Below, piece by piece: positions 1 through 8,122 of a stretch of DNA of 42,448 nt (positions are counted from its first letter, which is position 1; the number at the start of each line of letters is the position of its first letter). The notes beneath the pieces were generated by a model. It did not search any database and was not told the origin of the DNA. It was given only the letters and a program-made list of their open reading frames with translations. This DNA comes from RGIG8748 sp045544515. GTDB lineage: Bacteria; Bacillota; Clostridia; UMGS1810. The stretch is taken from NCBI GenBank assembly GCA_045544515.1, contig JAZPZD010000020.1, positions 1 to 42,448 of the forward strand, given 5' to 3'. Made by a program: the position numbers and the translations under genes.

Positions 1-202
1 TTAGTAAGGAATATTGTAATCATTACTAATGAGCTTTTTCATTTATGTAGCTTTTGCCATAGATGCCAAAAGCCAGTATTTTAGACACTTTGCTTACTTC
101 GTCATCGCTCATTGCCGTACCTTTGTACTGCCTGCTTCGCGATTCCTCGTCTGCGTCCATTTTCGTTCGTCTTATCAGCGTGTCGACTTTATCGACACGC
201 TG
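1..202 (-). repeat. Dispersed structured repeat, copy 1 (cut by window edge)
   Basis: This segment aligns without gaps to the reverse complement of 13374-13580, with about 12 mismatches in 202 positions (about 94% identity, counted by eye). Read on the minus strand it begins directly after the rnfB terminator with a perfect 11-bp hairpin (arms CAGCGTGTCGA and TCGACACGCTG, at 176-202). It then has a short GTAC-AAAG-GTAC hairpin, a GCTTTTG/CAAAAGC hairpin, and ends with a long hairpin whose arms are GCTCATTAGTAA and TTACTAATGAGC. The last bases of that final hairpin lie outside the window. A 102-aa ORF on the plus strand (29-337) is probably not real, because most differences between the copies change its residues. 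The function is unknown; it could be a small non-autonomous mobile element or a structured RNA tail. Confidence 0.85.
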
Positions 203-203
203 A

Positions 204-236
204 AAAATCGGAATGCAAAGTGCATTCCGATTTTTT
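204..236 (-). terminator. Intrinsic terminator of the pncB-rnf operon
   Basis: A hairpin with arms ATCGGAATGCA and TGCATTCCGAT lies 4 bases beyond the rnfB stop. It is flanked by A/T runs on both sides, so it would work in both directions. On the minus strand its T tract runs straight into the dispersed repeat. Confidence 0.85.
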
Positions 237-239
237 GCT

Positions 240-1025
240 TTACTGTCTTATTATCTTTTTGGGACACGCCTCTACGCATTTGCCGCACTGTGTACATTTT
301 TCGTAGTCAATGCGGGCGAGGTTGTCAACTACTGTAATCGCACCGAATTCGCACTTTTTCTCACAGATTTTGCATCCGATACATCCCACAGAGCAGATGT
401 CTTTTACCTTGGTGCCTTTGTCAGTATTCATACACGATACATAAACTCTGTTTTTAACAGGTACGAGCTCGATTAGGTTTTTGGGACACAAGCTTACGCA
501 TCTTCCGCAGGCTTTGCACTTGTTTTCATCTATATGGCAGATGCCGTCTCTAATCGTTATTGCATCAAATTCACATGCACTTACACAGCTTCCAAGCCCC
601 ATACATCCGTACTGACACGATTTTGGTCCGCCGTTTAACTGCATCGCTGTGTAGCAGTCATCTATACCCTCGAAGTCGTATTTCATCTTGCATGCATCAC
701 TTGTGCCGCTGCATTTGAGCCTTGCGGTTTTTGGCTCTATTTTGCCTGCCGCTGTACCCATAATTTTGCAAATCTCGGCATTTTTTTCTTCTGTCATAAG
801 GTTGCACTTTGTGGCACTTTCACCATTTGCAACTATAGCTTCTGCAAGGGCGGAGCAGCCTGTGTACCCGCATCCGCCGCAGTTTGCACCGGGCAGATAC
901 TCGGTTATTGCATCAATTCTTTCGTCTTTTTCTACTTTAAATACAATGGAAGCAAATGCCAGAAGTGCTCCGAAGAAAAGACCTATTGCACCAATGGATA
1001 GTGCAGGAATTAGTATTTCGTTCAT
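240..1025 (-). CDS. rnfB: Rnf complex subunit B, polyferredoxin
   Basis: RnfB is the iron-sulfur subunit of the membrane ferredoxin:NAD+ oxidoreductase and receives electrons from reduced ferredoxin. An N-terminal membrane helix (about residues 5-25) is followed by the four-cysteine domain with GANCGGCGYTGC. Further cysteines lie in the middle (SCQYGCMGLGSC), and three ferredoxin-like motifs follow: CKACGRCVSLCP, CIGCKICEKKC and CTQCGKCVEACP. The protein is about 261 aa, which is normal for clostridial RnfB. I place the start at ATG 1025: the ribosome site GGGAGG lies 8 bases before it, whereas the GTG at 1034 overlaps that site. It is the last gene of rnfCDGEAB, as in other clostridia. Confidence 0.96.
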   Translation of the reverse strand: MNEILIPALSIGAIGLFFGALLAFASIVFKVEKDERIDAITEYLPGANCGGCGYTGCSALAEAIVANGESATKCNLMTEEKNAEICKIMGTAAGKIEPKTARLKCSGTSDACKMKYDFEGIDDCYTAMQLNGGPKSCQYGCMGLGSCVSACEFDAITIRDGICHIDENKCKACGRCVSLCPKNLIELVPVKNRVYVSCMNTDKGTKVKDICSVGCIGCKICEKKCEFGAITVVDNLARIDYEKCTQCGKCVEACPKKIIRQ

Positions 1026-1039
1026 TGTATGCACCTCCC

Positions 1040-1624
1040 TTAAAACGCAAGTCCCTGGAATCCCAGAAACGCCATTGCTATAAGCCCTGCAGTTATAAGT
1101 GCAATCGGAAAGCCCTTAAGAGCCTTTGGTATATCTGCAGTTTCGAGCCTTTCTCTTACCCCTGCAAAAAGGATTATAGCAAGAGTAAAGCCAAGAGCCG
1201 CACTAAACGCATACCATACCGATTCCAAAAAGGTGTACTGCCTTTCGATGTTAAGTAGTGTAACACCCAAAACCGCACAGTTGGTCGTAATAAGCGGGAG
1301 ATATATTCCCAATGCATTATAGAGTGCAGGCAGGGTCTTTGCCACAAACATTTCTACAAACTGCACCAACGCCGCAATAAGAAGAATAAAAGACAGTGTC
1401 TGCAGATATTCCACATTAAGCGGAACGAGAATGTAGTTGTAAACAAGGTTTGTAAGGGCTGCAGCGAGAACCATTACAAAGGTAACCGCCATACCCATGC
1501 CAAACGCTGTGTTGGTCTTTTTTGAAACACCGAGGAAAGGACATATTCCGTAGAACTTTACAAGTACAAAGTTTTCAACCAATATTGCCGCAACCGACAA
1601 TTCCAGAAAATGAGATATACCCAT
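1040..1624 (-). CDS. rnfA: Rnf complex subunit A, membrane protein
   Basis: RnfA is an integral membrane subunit, homologous to RnfE and to NqrE, thought to form part of the ion-conducting core. The 194-aa product is strongly hydrophobic with about six predicted helices. It contains the family motifs ENFVLVKFYGICPFLGVSKK near the N terminus and LITTNCAVLGV in the middle; the conserved cysteines of these motifs bind a membrane Fe-S centre in Rnf/Nqr structures. The ATG overlaps the rnfE stop by one base unit (CATTA on the plus strand), with GGAGGG upstream, so translation is probably coupled to rnfE. Confidence 0.96.
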   Translation of the reverse strand: MGISHFLELSVAAILVENFVLVKFYGICPFLGVSKKTNTAFGMGMAVTFVMVLAAALTNLVYNYILVPLNVEYLQTLSFILLIAALVQFVEMFVAKTLPALYNALGIYLPLITTNCAVLGVTLLNIERQYTFLESVWYAFSAALGFTLAIILFAGVRERLETADIPKALKGFPIALITAGLIAMAFLGFQGLAF

Positions 1625-2241
1625 TATTTGTCACCCTCCTCTTTCTTTTGTTTTATTGCATTCAATATAGCAAGAAGTGTACCCAGTACAATAAATGCAC
1701 CCGGAGGGAGAATGAACATTATTGCAGGTTCATACATACCAAAGAACAAATCTATGCCAAAAAGTGTACCTGCACCTAATATCTCTCTTACTGCACCTAA
1801 TACGCTAAGACCGAGAGTAAATCCGAGACCCATGCCGAGTCCGTCAAATGCGGAGGGCAGGGGCTTGTTTTTTGAAGCAAAGCTCTCTGCTCTTGCAAGG
1901 ATAATGCAGTTAACAACGATAAGCGGGATAAATAGTCCGAGCGATGCCGAAAGCGATGGAACATAAGCCTTTAGAAGCATCTCTATTACACTTACAAAGG
2001 TTGCAATTATCACTATGTACGATGCAATTCGTATTTTGGAAGGGATAATCTTTCTTACAAGCGATATTACAAGGTTCGAGCACACAAGCACAAATGTCGC
2101 AGACAGTCCCATACCGATTGCATTTATGATAGATGTAGTAACAGCAAGGGTAGGGCACATACCAAGCAGCTGTACAAAGGTGGGGTTTTCGTCTATTATG
2201 CCTGTTTTTAGTATGTTAAAGTTGGAATTTTTGTTTGGCAT
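1624..2241 (-). CDS. rnfE: Rnf complex subunit E, membrane protein
   Basis: RnfE is the second of the paired, inverted-topology membrane subunits (RnfA/RnfE) of the Rnf pump. The 205-aa sequence carries NPTFVQLLGMCPTLAVTTS and LIVVNCIILARAE, the counterparts of the RnfA motifs with their conserved cysteines. About six membrane segments are visible, and the length is typical. The start ATG at 2241 shares bases with the rnfG stop codon and is preceded by GGAGGG. Confidence 0.96.
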   Translation of the reverse strand: MPNKNSNFNILKTGIIDENPTFVQLLGMCPTLAVTTSIINAIGMGLSATFVLVCSNLVISLVRKIIPSKIRIASYIVIIATFVSVIEMLLKAYVPSLSASLGLFIPLIVVNCIILARAESFASKNKPLPSAFDGLGMGLGFTLGLSVLGAVREILGAGTLFGIDLFFGMYEPAIMFILPPGAFIVLGTLLAILNAIKQKKEEGDK

Positions 2242-2807
2242 TATTTACCCTCCTTTTCTATCAGCTTTTGTGCAGCGTCGAGCGACAGGTTAATGCCGTT
2301 TGCCACAGCCTTTGAGGTGATGGTGGCACCGCTTATTGCATCAACATCATTTTCGCCGCCTTTTCCGCCTTTGGCAATGTTTATGCCGTTTGTCTTTCCT
2401 ACAAACTTGTTCAGCCAGTCCGGTTCGGATGCTTTTGCACCAAGACCGGGGGTTTCGGACATTTGTGTAATTTTTACTCCGACCACCTTGCAGGAGGTAT
2501 CAACTCCCACCATAAGGGTGATTTTTCCGCCAAAACCGGATGGTGATACCTTAAAGCAATATCCTACTAAATTGCCATCTTTGTCATAACCGAGGTACGC
2601 TTCGTCAACACCGTCGGCTTTGATGTTTTTAAATTCGCCATCGCTTATGGACAGCACTTCAGCTTTGGCACTGTTTTCGGACTCGATTTGAAGCTTCTTT
2701 ATAACAGGCTCTGTGATGCTGTTGCACACCACGAGTATCAGTGAGCACAAAAAAGCTATTGCAAAGAGGATAGCGGCAAGTTTTATGATAAATTTTGTGT
2801 TTGTCAT
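2241..2807 (-). CDS. rnfG: Rnf complex subunit G, covalent FMN protein
   Basis: RnfG is an extracytoplasmic electron carrier with covalently bound FMN. One N-terminal membrane anchor (about residues 8-30) precedes an FMN-binding domain. The flavinylation motif DAISGATITS is near residue 155; the threonine of SGAT is the expected FMN attachment site. KVVGVKITQMSETPGLG is the usual upstream motif of this domain. The 188-aa length is normal. The gene overlaps rnfD by four bases, so the two are translationally coupled. Confidence 0.95.
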   Translation of the reverse strand: MTNTKFIIKLAAILFAIAFLCSLILVVCNSITEPVIKKLQIESENSAKAEVLSISDGEFKNIKADGVDEAYLGYDKDGNLVGYCFKVSPSGFGGKITLMVGVDTSCKVVGVKITQMSETPGLGAKASEPDWLNKFVGKTNGINIAKGGKGGENDVDAISGATITSKAVANGINLSLDAAQKLIEKEGK

Positions 2808-3751
2808 TTTGCTTTCACCGCCTCACCGAATTTTTTGGGTACAAACACCTTGTCAATAAGAGGTGTTATTATATTCATTATAAGTATTGCATATGTTACG
2901 CCTTCGGGATAGGAGCCCCATACTCTTATTATAACGGTTATCAGTCCTGCACCGAGTGCGTAAACAAACTGACCCTTTTGTGTAAGAGGGCTTGTGGTAT
3001 AGTCCGTAGCCATAAAAAATCCTGCCAGAAAAACACCGCCCGAGAGAATTGAATAAGCAAAATCGCCTTTGAAAAGACCGGCTTTTGTAAATATAAACCC
3101 GAATGTTCCTACTGTTAATATGTATGTAAGAGGAATAGTGGGGGTAATTACCTTTCTTGCAATAAGGTATATTCCGCCGATTAAAAGAAGAAGGGCAGAA
3201 ACCTCACCGATACTTCCGCCGATGTTTGTTCCCAGAAACAAATCAATATGAGGTGCGGGGTTTACAGTACCGGCTTTTATGGCGGCAAGCGGTGTGGGTC
3301 CGGAGAGTGCGTCGATGCCGTTTACTGTCCAGTTGGTCATTGCGACAGGCCAGCAAGCAAGAAGGAACGCTCTTGCAGCAAGTGCAGGGTTTACAATGTT
3401 TTGTCCCAGTCCGCCGTAGAAACATTTTACAATGATTATGGCAAATACACCGCCTACCGCTGCTATGTAGCAGGGGACAGAGGGCGGCAGGCACATAGCC
3501 AGAAGAAGCCCTGTAACAACACAGCTTAAATCCTTGGTTGTATTAGGCTTTTTGGTTAGTTTGTCCCATATGTATTCCGACAGCACGCATGCTATGATAC
3601 TAATTGCCGTAACCAAAAGAGTACGGTATCCAAAGAAGAACACCGAGCCTATGAGAGCAGGCAAAAGGGCAATGATGACATCTCGCATAGTTGTGGAGAT
3701 GTATCTTGATGTTCGTATATGCGGTGCATAAGAAACGCTTAAATTTTCCAT
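2804..3751 (-). CDS. rnfD: Rnf complex subunit D, flavin-binding membrane protein
   Basis: RnfD belongs to the NqrB/RnfD family, a multi-helix membrane subunit that carries a flavin and is implicated in ion translocation. The 315-aa product begins with SVSYAPHIRTSRYISTTMRDV, typical of the family. It contains a long run of hydrophobic helices and the segment GGLGQNIVNPALAARAF found in NqrB/RnfD proteins. The covalent FMN site of RnfD is usually a threonine in a short SGAT-like motif; the candidate here, INALSGPTP-like near residue 150 (GIDALSGPTPLAA), is in the right region. The start at 3751 follows GGAGGGG. Confidence 0.94.
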   Translation of the reverse strand: MENLSVSYAPHIRTSRYISTTMRDVIIALLPALIGSVFFFGYRTLLVTAISIIACVLSEYIWDKLTKKPNTTKDLSCVVTGLLLAMCLPPSVPCYIAAVGGVFAIIIVKCFYGGLGQNIVNPALAARAFLLACWPVAMTNWTVNGIDALSGPTPLAAIKAGTVNPAPHIDLFLGTNIGGSIGEVSALLLLIGGIYLIARKVITPTIPLTYILTVGTFGFIFTKAGLFKGDFAYSILSGGVFLAGFFMATDYTTSPLTQKGQFVYALGAGLITVIIRVWGSYPEGVTYAILIMNIITPLIDKVFVPKKFGEAVKAK

Positions 3752-3754
3752 TAT

Positions 3755-5092
3755 TTATTTCCCCTCCTGTCTCTGTTTTGCCGCGTTTTCTCTGATGCGG
3801 GCTTTGGCAATTTTAATATTTTGGGTTATTGTGTTTCTGCATTGGCAGGTATATGTACATATACCGCATTCTATACAGTCCATAATGTTTAGCTTGTTTA
3901 GCATATCAAAGTCATTTGCCTTTGCATATGTGTTAAGAAGAGCAGGCACCAGGTTCATCGGACATTTGTTTACGCAGTCGCCGCATTTTACACAGTTTAC
4001 CGTATCCTTTGACTTGGTCTCCATCTCTGTAAATGCGAGGATTGCCGAGGTTGCCTTTATGGTAGGTACATCGGTGGAGTACTGTGACATACCCATCATT
4101 GGTCCGCCCATGATTATCTTTTTGACACTTTCAAAATCGCATTTGGCATATGTAAGTACATCTTTAAACGATGTTCCTGTTCTTACACGAAGATTGCAAG
4201 GTCTGCCGATTGCCGAACCGGACACCGTAACGATTCTTGATGTAACGCTCTTTCTGAATTTTATTGCGTTGTATACCGCAGTACAGGAGTCGATATTGTT
4301 TACAACCACACCCACATCTGCAGGGAGCTTGCCGCTTGGGACTTCTCTTCCGGTTATTGCTTTTATAAGATGCTTTTCACTTCCTTGGGGGTACTTGGTT
4401 TTAAGCACTGCAACCTCTGTACCGGGATAGCTTTTTGCAATTTCCTGCATAGAACTTATTGCCTGGGGCTTGTTGTTTTCTATTCCTATTACGCATTTGG
4501 TGATGCCGAGGATTTTTTTAATCATTTCGATACCCTTAAATACGAGTATGGGAGTTTCTATCATCACCCGGTAGTCGCTTGTAAGGTATGGCTCGCACTC
4601 CGCACCGTTTATGATAAGAAGGTCTATATTCTTATCCGGTGGGGGATTTAGCTTGATATGTGTCGGAAAAGCTGCACCTCCAAGACCCACAAGACCTGCC
4701 TCACGGATAATGGAGAGCATTTCTTCTTTGGTAAGGCTGTCTGTATCGTGACGCTCGTAAATCTCGGGCGAATATTCGTACAAAAAGTCATTTTCCACTA
4801 CGATGGACATAACCTCTCTGCCGTTTGGATGAAGCCTTGGTTCAATCGCCTTTACAGTTCCCGAAACAGAAGAATGTACGGGAGCAGATACAAATGCGTC
4901 ACTGTCTGCGATTTTCTGACATACAAGAACTCTCTCGCCTACCGAAACGATAGGGGAGCAGGGAGCACCTATGTGCTGCGACAGAGGATATACCATTATC
5001 TGCGATGCCGCAATTTCTTCTATAGGGCAGTTTGCAGTGTGATGTTTATGGTCATCGGGGTGAAGTCCTTTTTTAAAGGTCAAAGTTTTCAA
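3755..5092 (-). CDS. rnfC: Rnf complex subunit C, NADH/FMN and Fe-S protein
   Basis: RnfC is the peripheral cytoplasmic subunit that carries FMN and exchanges electrons with NAD. It resembles NuoF in its GLVGLGGAAFPTHIKL segment. Two [4Fe-4S] motifs follow near the C terminus: CVKCGDCVNKCPMN and CIECGICTYTC, the second lacking the proline that usually follows the last cysteine. The product is about 445 aa, normal for the family. TTG at 5092 is the best start: AGAGG lies 8 bases upstream, whereas the GTG at 5101 sits directly on the ribosome site. The gene begins 12 bases after the pncB stop with no room for its own terminator, so it is co-transcribed with pncB. Confidence 0.95.
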   Translation of the reverse strand: MKTLTFKKGLHPDDHKHHTANCPIEEIAASQIMVYPLSQHIGAPCSPIVSVGERVLVCQKIADSDAFVSAPVHSSVSGTVKAIEPRLHPNGREVMSIVVENDFLYEYSPEIYERHDTDSLTKEEMLSIIREAGLVGLGGAAFPTHIKLNPPPDKNIDLLIINGAECEPYLTSDYRVMIETPILVFKGIEMIKKILGITKCVIGIENNKPQAISSMQEIAKSYPGTEVAVLKTKYPQGSEKHLIKAITGREVPSGKLPADVGVVVNNIDSCTAVYNAIKFRKSVTSRIVTVSGSAIGRPCNLRVRTGTSFKDVLTYAKCDFESVKKIIMGGPMMGMSQYSTDVPTIKATSAILAFTEMETKSKDTVNCVKCGDCVNKCPMNLVPALLNTYAKANDFDMLNKLNIMDCIECGICTYTCQCRNTITQNIKIAKARIRENAAKQRQEGK

Positions 5093-5104
5093 TAATAACA
5101 CCTC

Positions 5105-6553
5105 TTAATTTTTATGTTCGCTTAATAGCTTGTTTTTGATATCCCACAGCTTTTGTGACAAATCCACATAGTATGTGTGAGGATTTTCAAAACGCTTTAC
5201 TTCGTTCCACAAACCGTCTATCTGTTTAAGACAGTATTCGCGGATTTCACTTATATCCGGCGTTTCGTACACACATTCGCCGTTTTTAAATATCGGTTCC
5301 AAAAGCTGTTTTACATAGTAATTGGTAATTTTCTTTCTTTTCCACGAATGGTCGGGGTCGAATATTTCGTAGTCCGAACCGTCGGGCAGGGTTTCGTCAT
5401 CGAGCATAATGAGGTCGGCAATGGCCTTGTCGTTGTCCTTGGAATAAAAGCGGACTAACTTTTTGCTGCATGGGGTGGTTATCTTGGTGATGTTTTCGCT
5501 GAGCTTGATTTTGGGTATTTCCACACCGTTTTCAAATACAGATGCCAGCTTGTATACACCGCCAAAAACAGGCTCGCTCTTTGATGTGATAAGCCTTTCG
5601 CCAACGCCAAATGAGTCAATGCTTGCCCCCTGGTGCAAAAGGTCGCGGATTATATATTCGTCAAGGGAGTTTGATGCAACGATTTTTACATCGTTGAGCC
5701 CCTCGCTATCAAGGATTTCTCTTACCTTGTTGGAAAGATATGCAATATCTCCCGAGTCAATTCTTACCCCTGCAGGCTTGTGGCCGTTTGGTATAAGATA
5801 TTCTTTAAATACCTTTATTGCGTTTGGCAGTCCCGAACCCAAGACATTGTATGTGTCTATAAGCAGTGTGCAACTGTCGGGATATGTTTTGGCATATGCC
5901 AGAAATGCCTCGTACTCAGTAGGAAAGAGCTGCACCCAGCTGTGTGCCATAGTTCCCAGTGCGGGTATGCCGTAGAGCCTGTCCGAAAGAGTGCACGCAG
6001 TTCCTGCACAACCTGCAATGTATGATGCCCTTGCACCCGATACAGCACCGGCGCTGCCCTGGGCACGCCTTGACCCAAACTCCATAACGGGTTTGCCCTT
6101 GGCGGCACGCACTATTCTGTTGGATTTTGTTGCAATAAGGCATTGATGGTTTATCGTAAGAAGAAGCATAGTTTCTATAAGCTGTGCTTCAATAATAGGA
6201 CCGATTATTTTAACAATAGGTTCACCGGGAAATATAGGTGTGCCTTCGGGTACTGCATAGACATCGCAGCTGAATTTGAAATTGGCAAGATATTCGAGAA
6301 ATTCTTCGCAAAATATGTTCTTGGAACGAAGATAGTCTATGTCTTCCTTGTCAAAGTGCAAATCCTGTATATATTCTATAAGCTGCTGCAAACCCGCCAT
6401 TATAGCAAAACCGCCGTTGTCAGGAATTTTGCGGAAGAACATATCAAAGCAGGCTATTTTGTCTTTTAATCCGTGCTCAAAGTAGCCGTTTGACATAGTG
6501 AGCTCATAGAAGTCCATAAGCATTGTCATATTTTCTTTTGTGTTCATATTCAT
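5105..6553 (-). CDS. pncB: Nicotinate phosphoribosyltransferase
   Basis: This enzyme makes nicotinate mononucleotide from nicotinate and PRPP, with ATP hydrolysis, in NAD salvage. The 482-aa sequence shows family hallmarks: MDFYELTMSNGYF at the N terminus, MEFGSRRAQG (phosphate-binding region, near residue 160), AHSWVQLFPTE and GVRIDSGDIAYLS, and the long form found in Gram-positive bacteria. The start at 6553 follows AAAGGA. It is the first gene of a run continuing through rnfCDGEAB on the same strand, tying NAD supply to the NAD-reducing Rnf pump. Confidence 0.94.
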   Translation of the reverse strand: MNMNTKENMTMLMDFYELTMSNGYFEHGLKDKIACFDMFFRKIPDNGGFAIMAGLQQLIEYIQDLHFDKEDIDYLRSKNIFCEEFLEYLANFKFSCDVYAVPEGTPIFPGEPIVKIIGPIIEAQLIETMLLLTINHQCLIATKSNRIVRAAKGKPVMEFGSRRAQGSAGAVSGARASYIAGCAGTACTLSDRLYGIPALGTMAHSWVQLFPTEYEAFLAYAKTYPDSCTLLIDTYNVLGSGLPNAIKVFKEYLIPNGHKPAGVRIDSGDIAYLSNKVREILDSEGLNDVKIVASNSLDEYIIRDLLHQGASIDSFGVGERLITSKSEPVFGGVYKLASVFENGVEIPKIKLSENITKITTPCSKKLVRFYSKDNDKAIADLIMLDDETLPDGSDYEIFDPDHSWKRKKITNYYVKQLLEPIFKNGECVYETPDISEIREYCLKQIDGLWNEVKRFENPHTYYVDLSQKLWDIKNKLLSEHKN

Positions 6554-6590
6554 AAGTCCTTTCTATAAAAGCAGTTGCTTAAATCGTAAC

Positions 6591-6622
6591 AGACTTCCTC
6601 AAAGCAGAATATGAGGAAGTCT
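6591..6622 (-). terminator. Hairpin between the 90-aa gene and pncB
   Basis: An 11-bp perfect stem (AGACTTCCTCA / TGAGGAAGTCT) lies just after the stop of the small minus-strand gene. The T run is better on the plus strand (CTTTTT) than on the minus strand (CTGTT). It probably ends or weakens transcription coming from the small gene, but no plus-strand gene points into it. Confidence 0.55.
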
Positions 6623-6634
6623 TTTTAAAAAAAA

Positions 6635-6907
6635 TTATTTGCCCATTGCTTCTTCAAGCCAGTATGCACCGATATCGAGTGCACGGTAGAGCCCTTCGCG
6701 TTCGGCTTTCTTTTCTACTCTGCCGCCGCACATAAGAGTAACCACAACTTCGGTTGCAAGCTCCAAATCGTCGTGCGTTTCTGTATCCAGAATTTCCATA
6801 CATACATAGTACTCGTCGGAGATATCACCGTATATCACAGTGTTTCCGCGTTTAACAAGCGGTCTGCCTTTGTATATAAGAGAGGTTTGTTCTTTTTTCT
6901 TTGCCAT
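6635..6907 (-). CDS. Conserved-looking small acidic protein, function unknown
   Basis: The 90-aa product starts MAKKKEQTSLIYKGRPLVK. I do not recognise a family. It has no membrane segment or cysteine motif; only one cysteine pair is spread out (YVCMEIL, LMCGGRVE). The pattern of short beta-like stretches followed by a C-terminal helix (KKAEREGLYRALDIGAYWLEEAM) suggests a small folded cytosolic protein. ATG 6907 is chosen because GGAG lies 9 bases upstream; the TTG at 6916 is too close to that site. Codon use matches its neighbours. It has its own likely promoter and sits between the pncB-rnf unit and the divergent DUF421 gene. Confidence 0.75.
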   Translation of the reverse strand: MAKKKEQTSLIYKGRPLVKRGNTVIYGDISDEYYVCMEILDTETHDDLELATEVVVTLMCGGRVEKKAEREGLYRALDIGAYWLEEAMGK

Positions 6908-6940
6908 TGGTATCAACTCCTAATGAATATAGTTAATATA

Positions 6941-6969
6941 ATTTTAACACATATTTTGGAATATGTAAA
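6941..6969 (-). promoter_or_regulatory. Promoter of the 90-aa gene, overlapping a palindrome
   Basis: On the minus strand TTTACA (6964-6969) and TAAAAT (6941-6946) are separated by 17 bases. The spacer holds the palindrome ACATATTTTGGAATATGT (about 6949-6966), a possible operator placed over the promoter in the divergent region with the DUF421 gene. Confidence 0.5.
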
Positions 6970-7021
6970 GTAATAATATTTATATTATTTGATTATTTTT
7001 TGAAAAAAACGGGGTATCAGA

Positions 7022-7702
7022 GTGGCAATTTTATTTATAAGGACAATAATTGTGTACGGTCTTGTAATCTTTTCTTTAAGGCTTATGGGCAAAAGGCAAA
7101 TCGGAGAGCTGCAACCGTCGGAACTGGTGGTGGCAATTATGATATCTGACCTTGCCACTATGCCGATGAGTGATGTTTCCATACCGCTTGCATACGGCAT
7201 TGTACCGATATTTACTCTTGTAATATGTGAAATGGTACTGTCTTTTATCAGCCTTAAAAGCGAAAGAATACGCACTTTTTTAAGCGGAAAGCCGCAACTT
7301 CTCATAAAAAACGGAAAATTAGAAAGAGAGGAACTGCTTCACGCAAGGGTAAATATAGACGACCTCATGGAAGAAATGAGGAAAGCCGGATATTTCAGCC
7401 TTTCGGATATAGATACCGTTATTCTTGAAACGGGAGGTTCGATATCTGTAATTCCCACCAAGGAGGCAGCAGTGCCCACAAACAAGGATTTAAACATAGA
7501 TGCCTGTCAGCAAAAGGTACCTTATATTTTTATATCCGACGGCAAAATCAGGCAGAGCGAACTTATGCGTGCAGGCAAAGATGAAAACTGGCTGAAAAAA
7601 CAGCTCAAAAGCAAAAAAATCAATTCGTACGAGGATGTGTTTATATACTCTGTTGATGCACAGAATACCGAATATATTCAAATCAAGGAGGATAAAAAGT
7701 GA
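7022..7702 (+). CDS. DUF421 (YetF-like) membrane protein
   Basis: The 226-aa protein has two to three N-terminal membrane helices (about residues 1-65) followed by a cytoplasmic DUF421 domain. The family signature GKRQIGELQPSELVVAIMIS is present, as is GKPQLLIKNGKLERE, typical of YetF-like proteins, followed by IDDLMEEMRKAGYFSLSDI. These proteins are common in spore-forming Bacillota; their biochemical role is not established. GTG at 7022 follows GGGG about 8 bases upstream. Its stop overlaps the next gene's start (GTGA), and the DUF421-DUF4363 pairing is familiar in clostridia. Confidence 0.9.
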   Translation: MAILFIRTIIVYGLVIFSLRLMGKRQIGELQPSELVVAIMISDLATMPMSDVSIPLAYGIVPIFTLVICEMVLSFISLKSERIRTFLSGKPQLLIKNGKLEREELLHARVNIDDLMEEMRKAGYFSLSDIDTVILETGGSISVIPTKEAAVPTNKDLNIDACQQKVPYIFISDGKIRQSELMRAGKDENWLKKQLKSKKINSYEDVFIYSVDAQNTEYIQIKEDKK

Positions 7703-8073
7703 GAGACGAAATAATAACCCTGGGAATACTCTTTTTGCTCATAGGATTTTTTGTGTTTACTTCGCATACAATAAATAGCGGTTCCAAAAAGCTCTCGCAA
7801 GCCATACAAAAAGCCGAAGATGCTGCCTACAATTCCGATGATGCCAAAGAAGAATTTGAAAAGGCAAAAAAGGTGTGGCAAAAAGAAAAAAAGGCACTTT
7901 TTTATATCTGCGGTCACTCTATGATAATGGATATAGACGAAAATATGGAGCTCGGATGCGAATATATCAAAGACGGCGACGAGGAAAAGGCAGTTCTGCT
8001 TTTTAAAAAAGCACAAATTCTTCTTAAGGATTTGACCGAGAGAGAAAAAATAAGGCTTGACAATATTTTTTGA
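7699..8073 (+). CDS. DUF4363-like single-pass membrane protein
   Basis: The 124-aa product has one N-terminal hydrophobic helix (about residues 4-20, ITLGILFLLIGFFVFTSHTI) and then a highly charged, mostly helical domain. This fits DUF4363 proteins, which usually lie next to DUF421 genes. The GTG start overlaps the DUF421 stop, so translation is coupled. The role is unknown; the shape suggests an extracytoplasmic or membrane-tethered partner of the DUF421 protein. Confidence 0.8.
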   Translation: MRDEIITLGILFLLIGFFVFTSHTINSGSKKLSQAIQKAEDAAYNSDDAKEEFEKAKKVWQKEKKALFYICGHSMIMDIDENMELGCEYIKDGDEEKAVLLFKKAQILLKDLTEREKIRLDNIF

Positions 8074-8122
8074 TTGAAATATTATTAAATATATGATAAT
8101 ATGTTTATATGGAGAAGTACTT

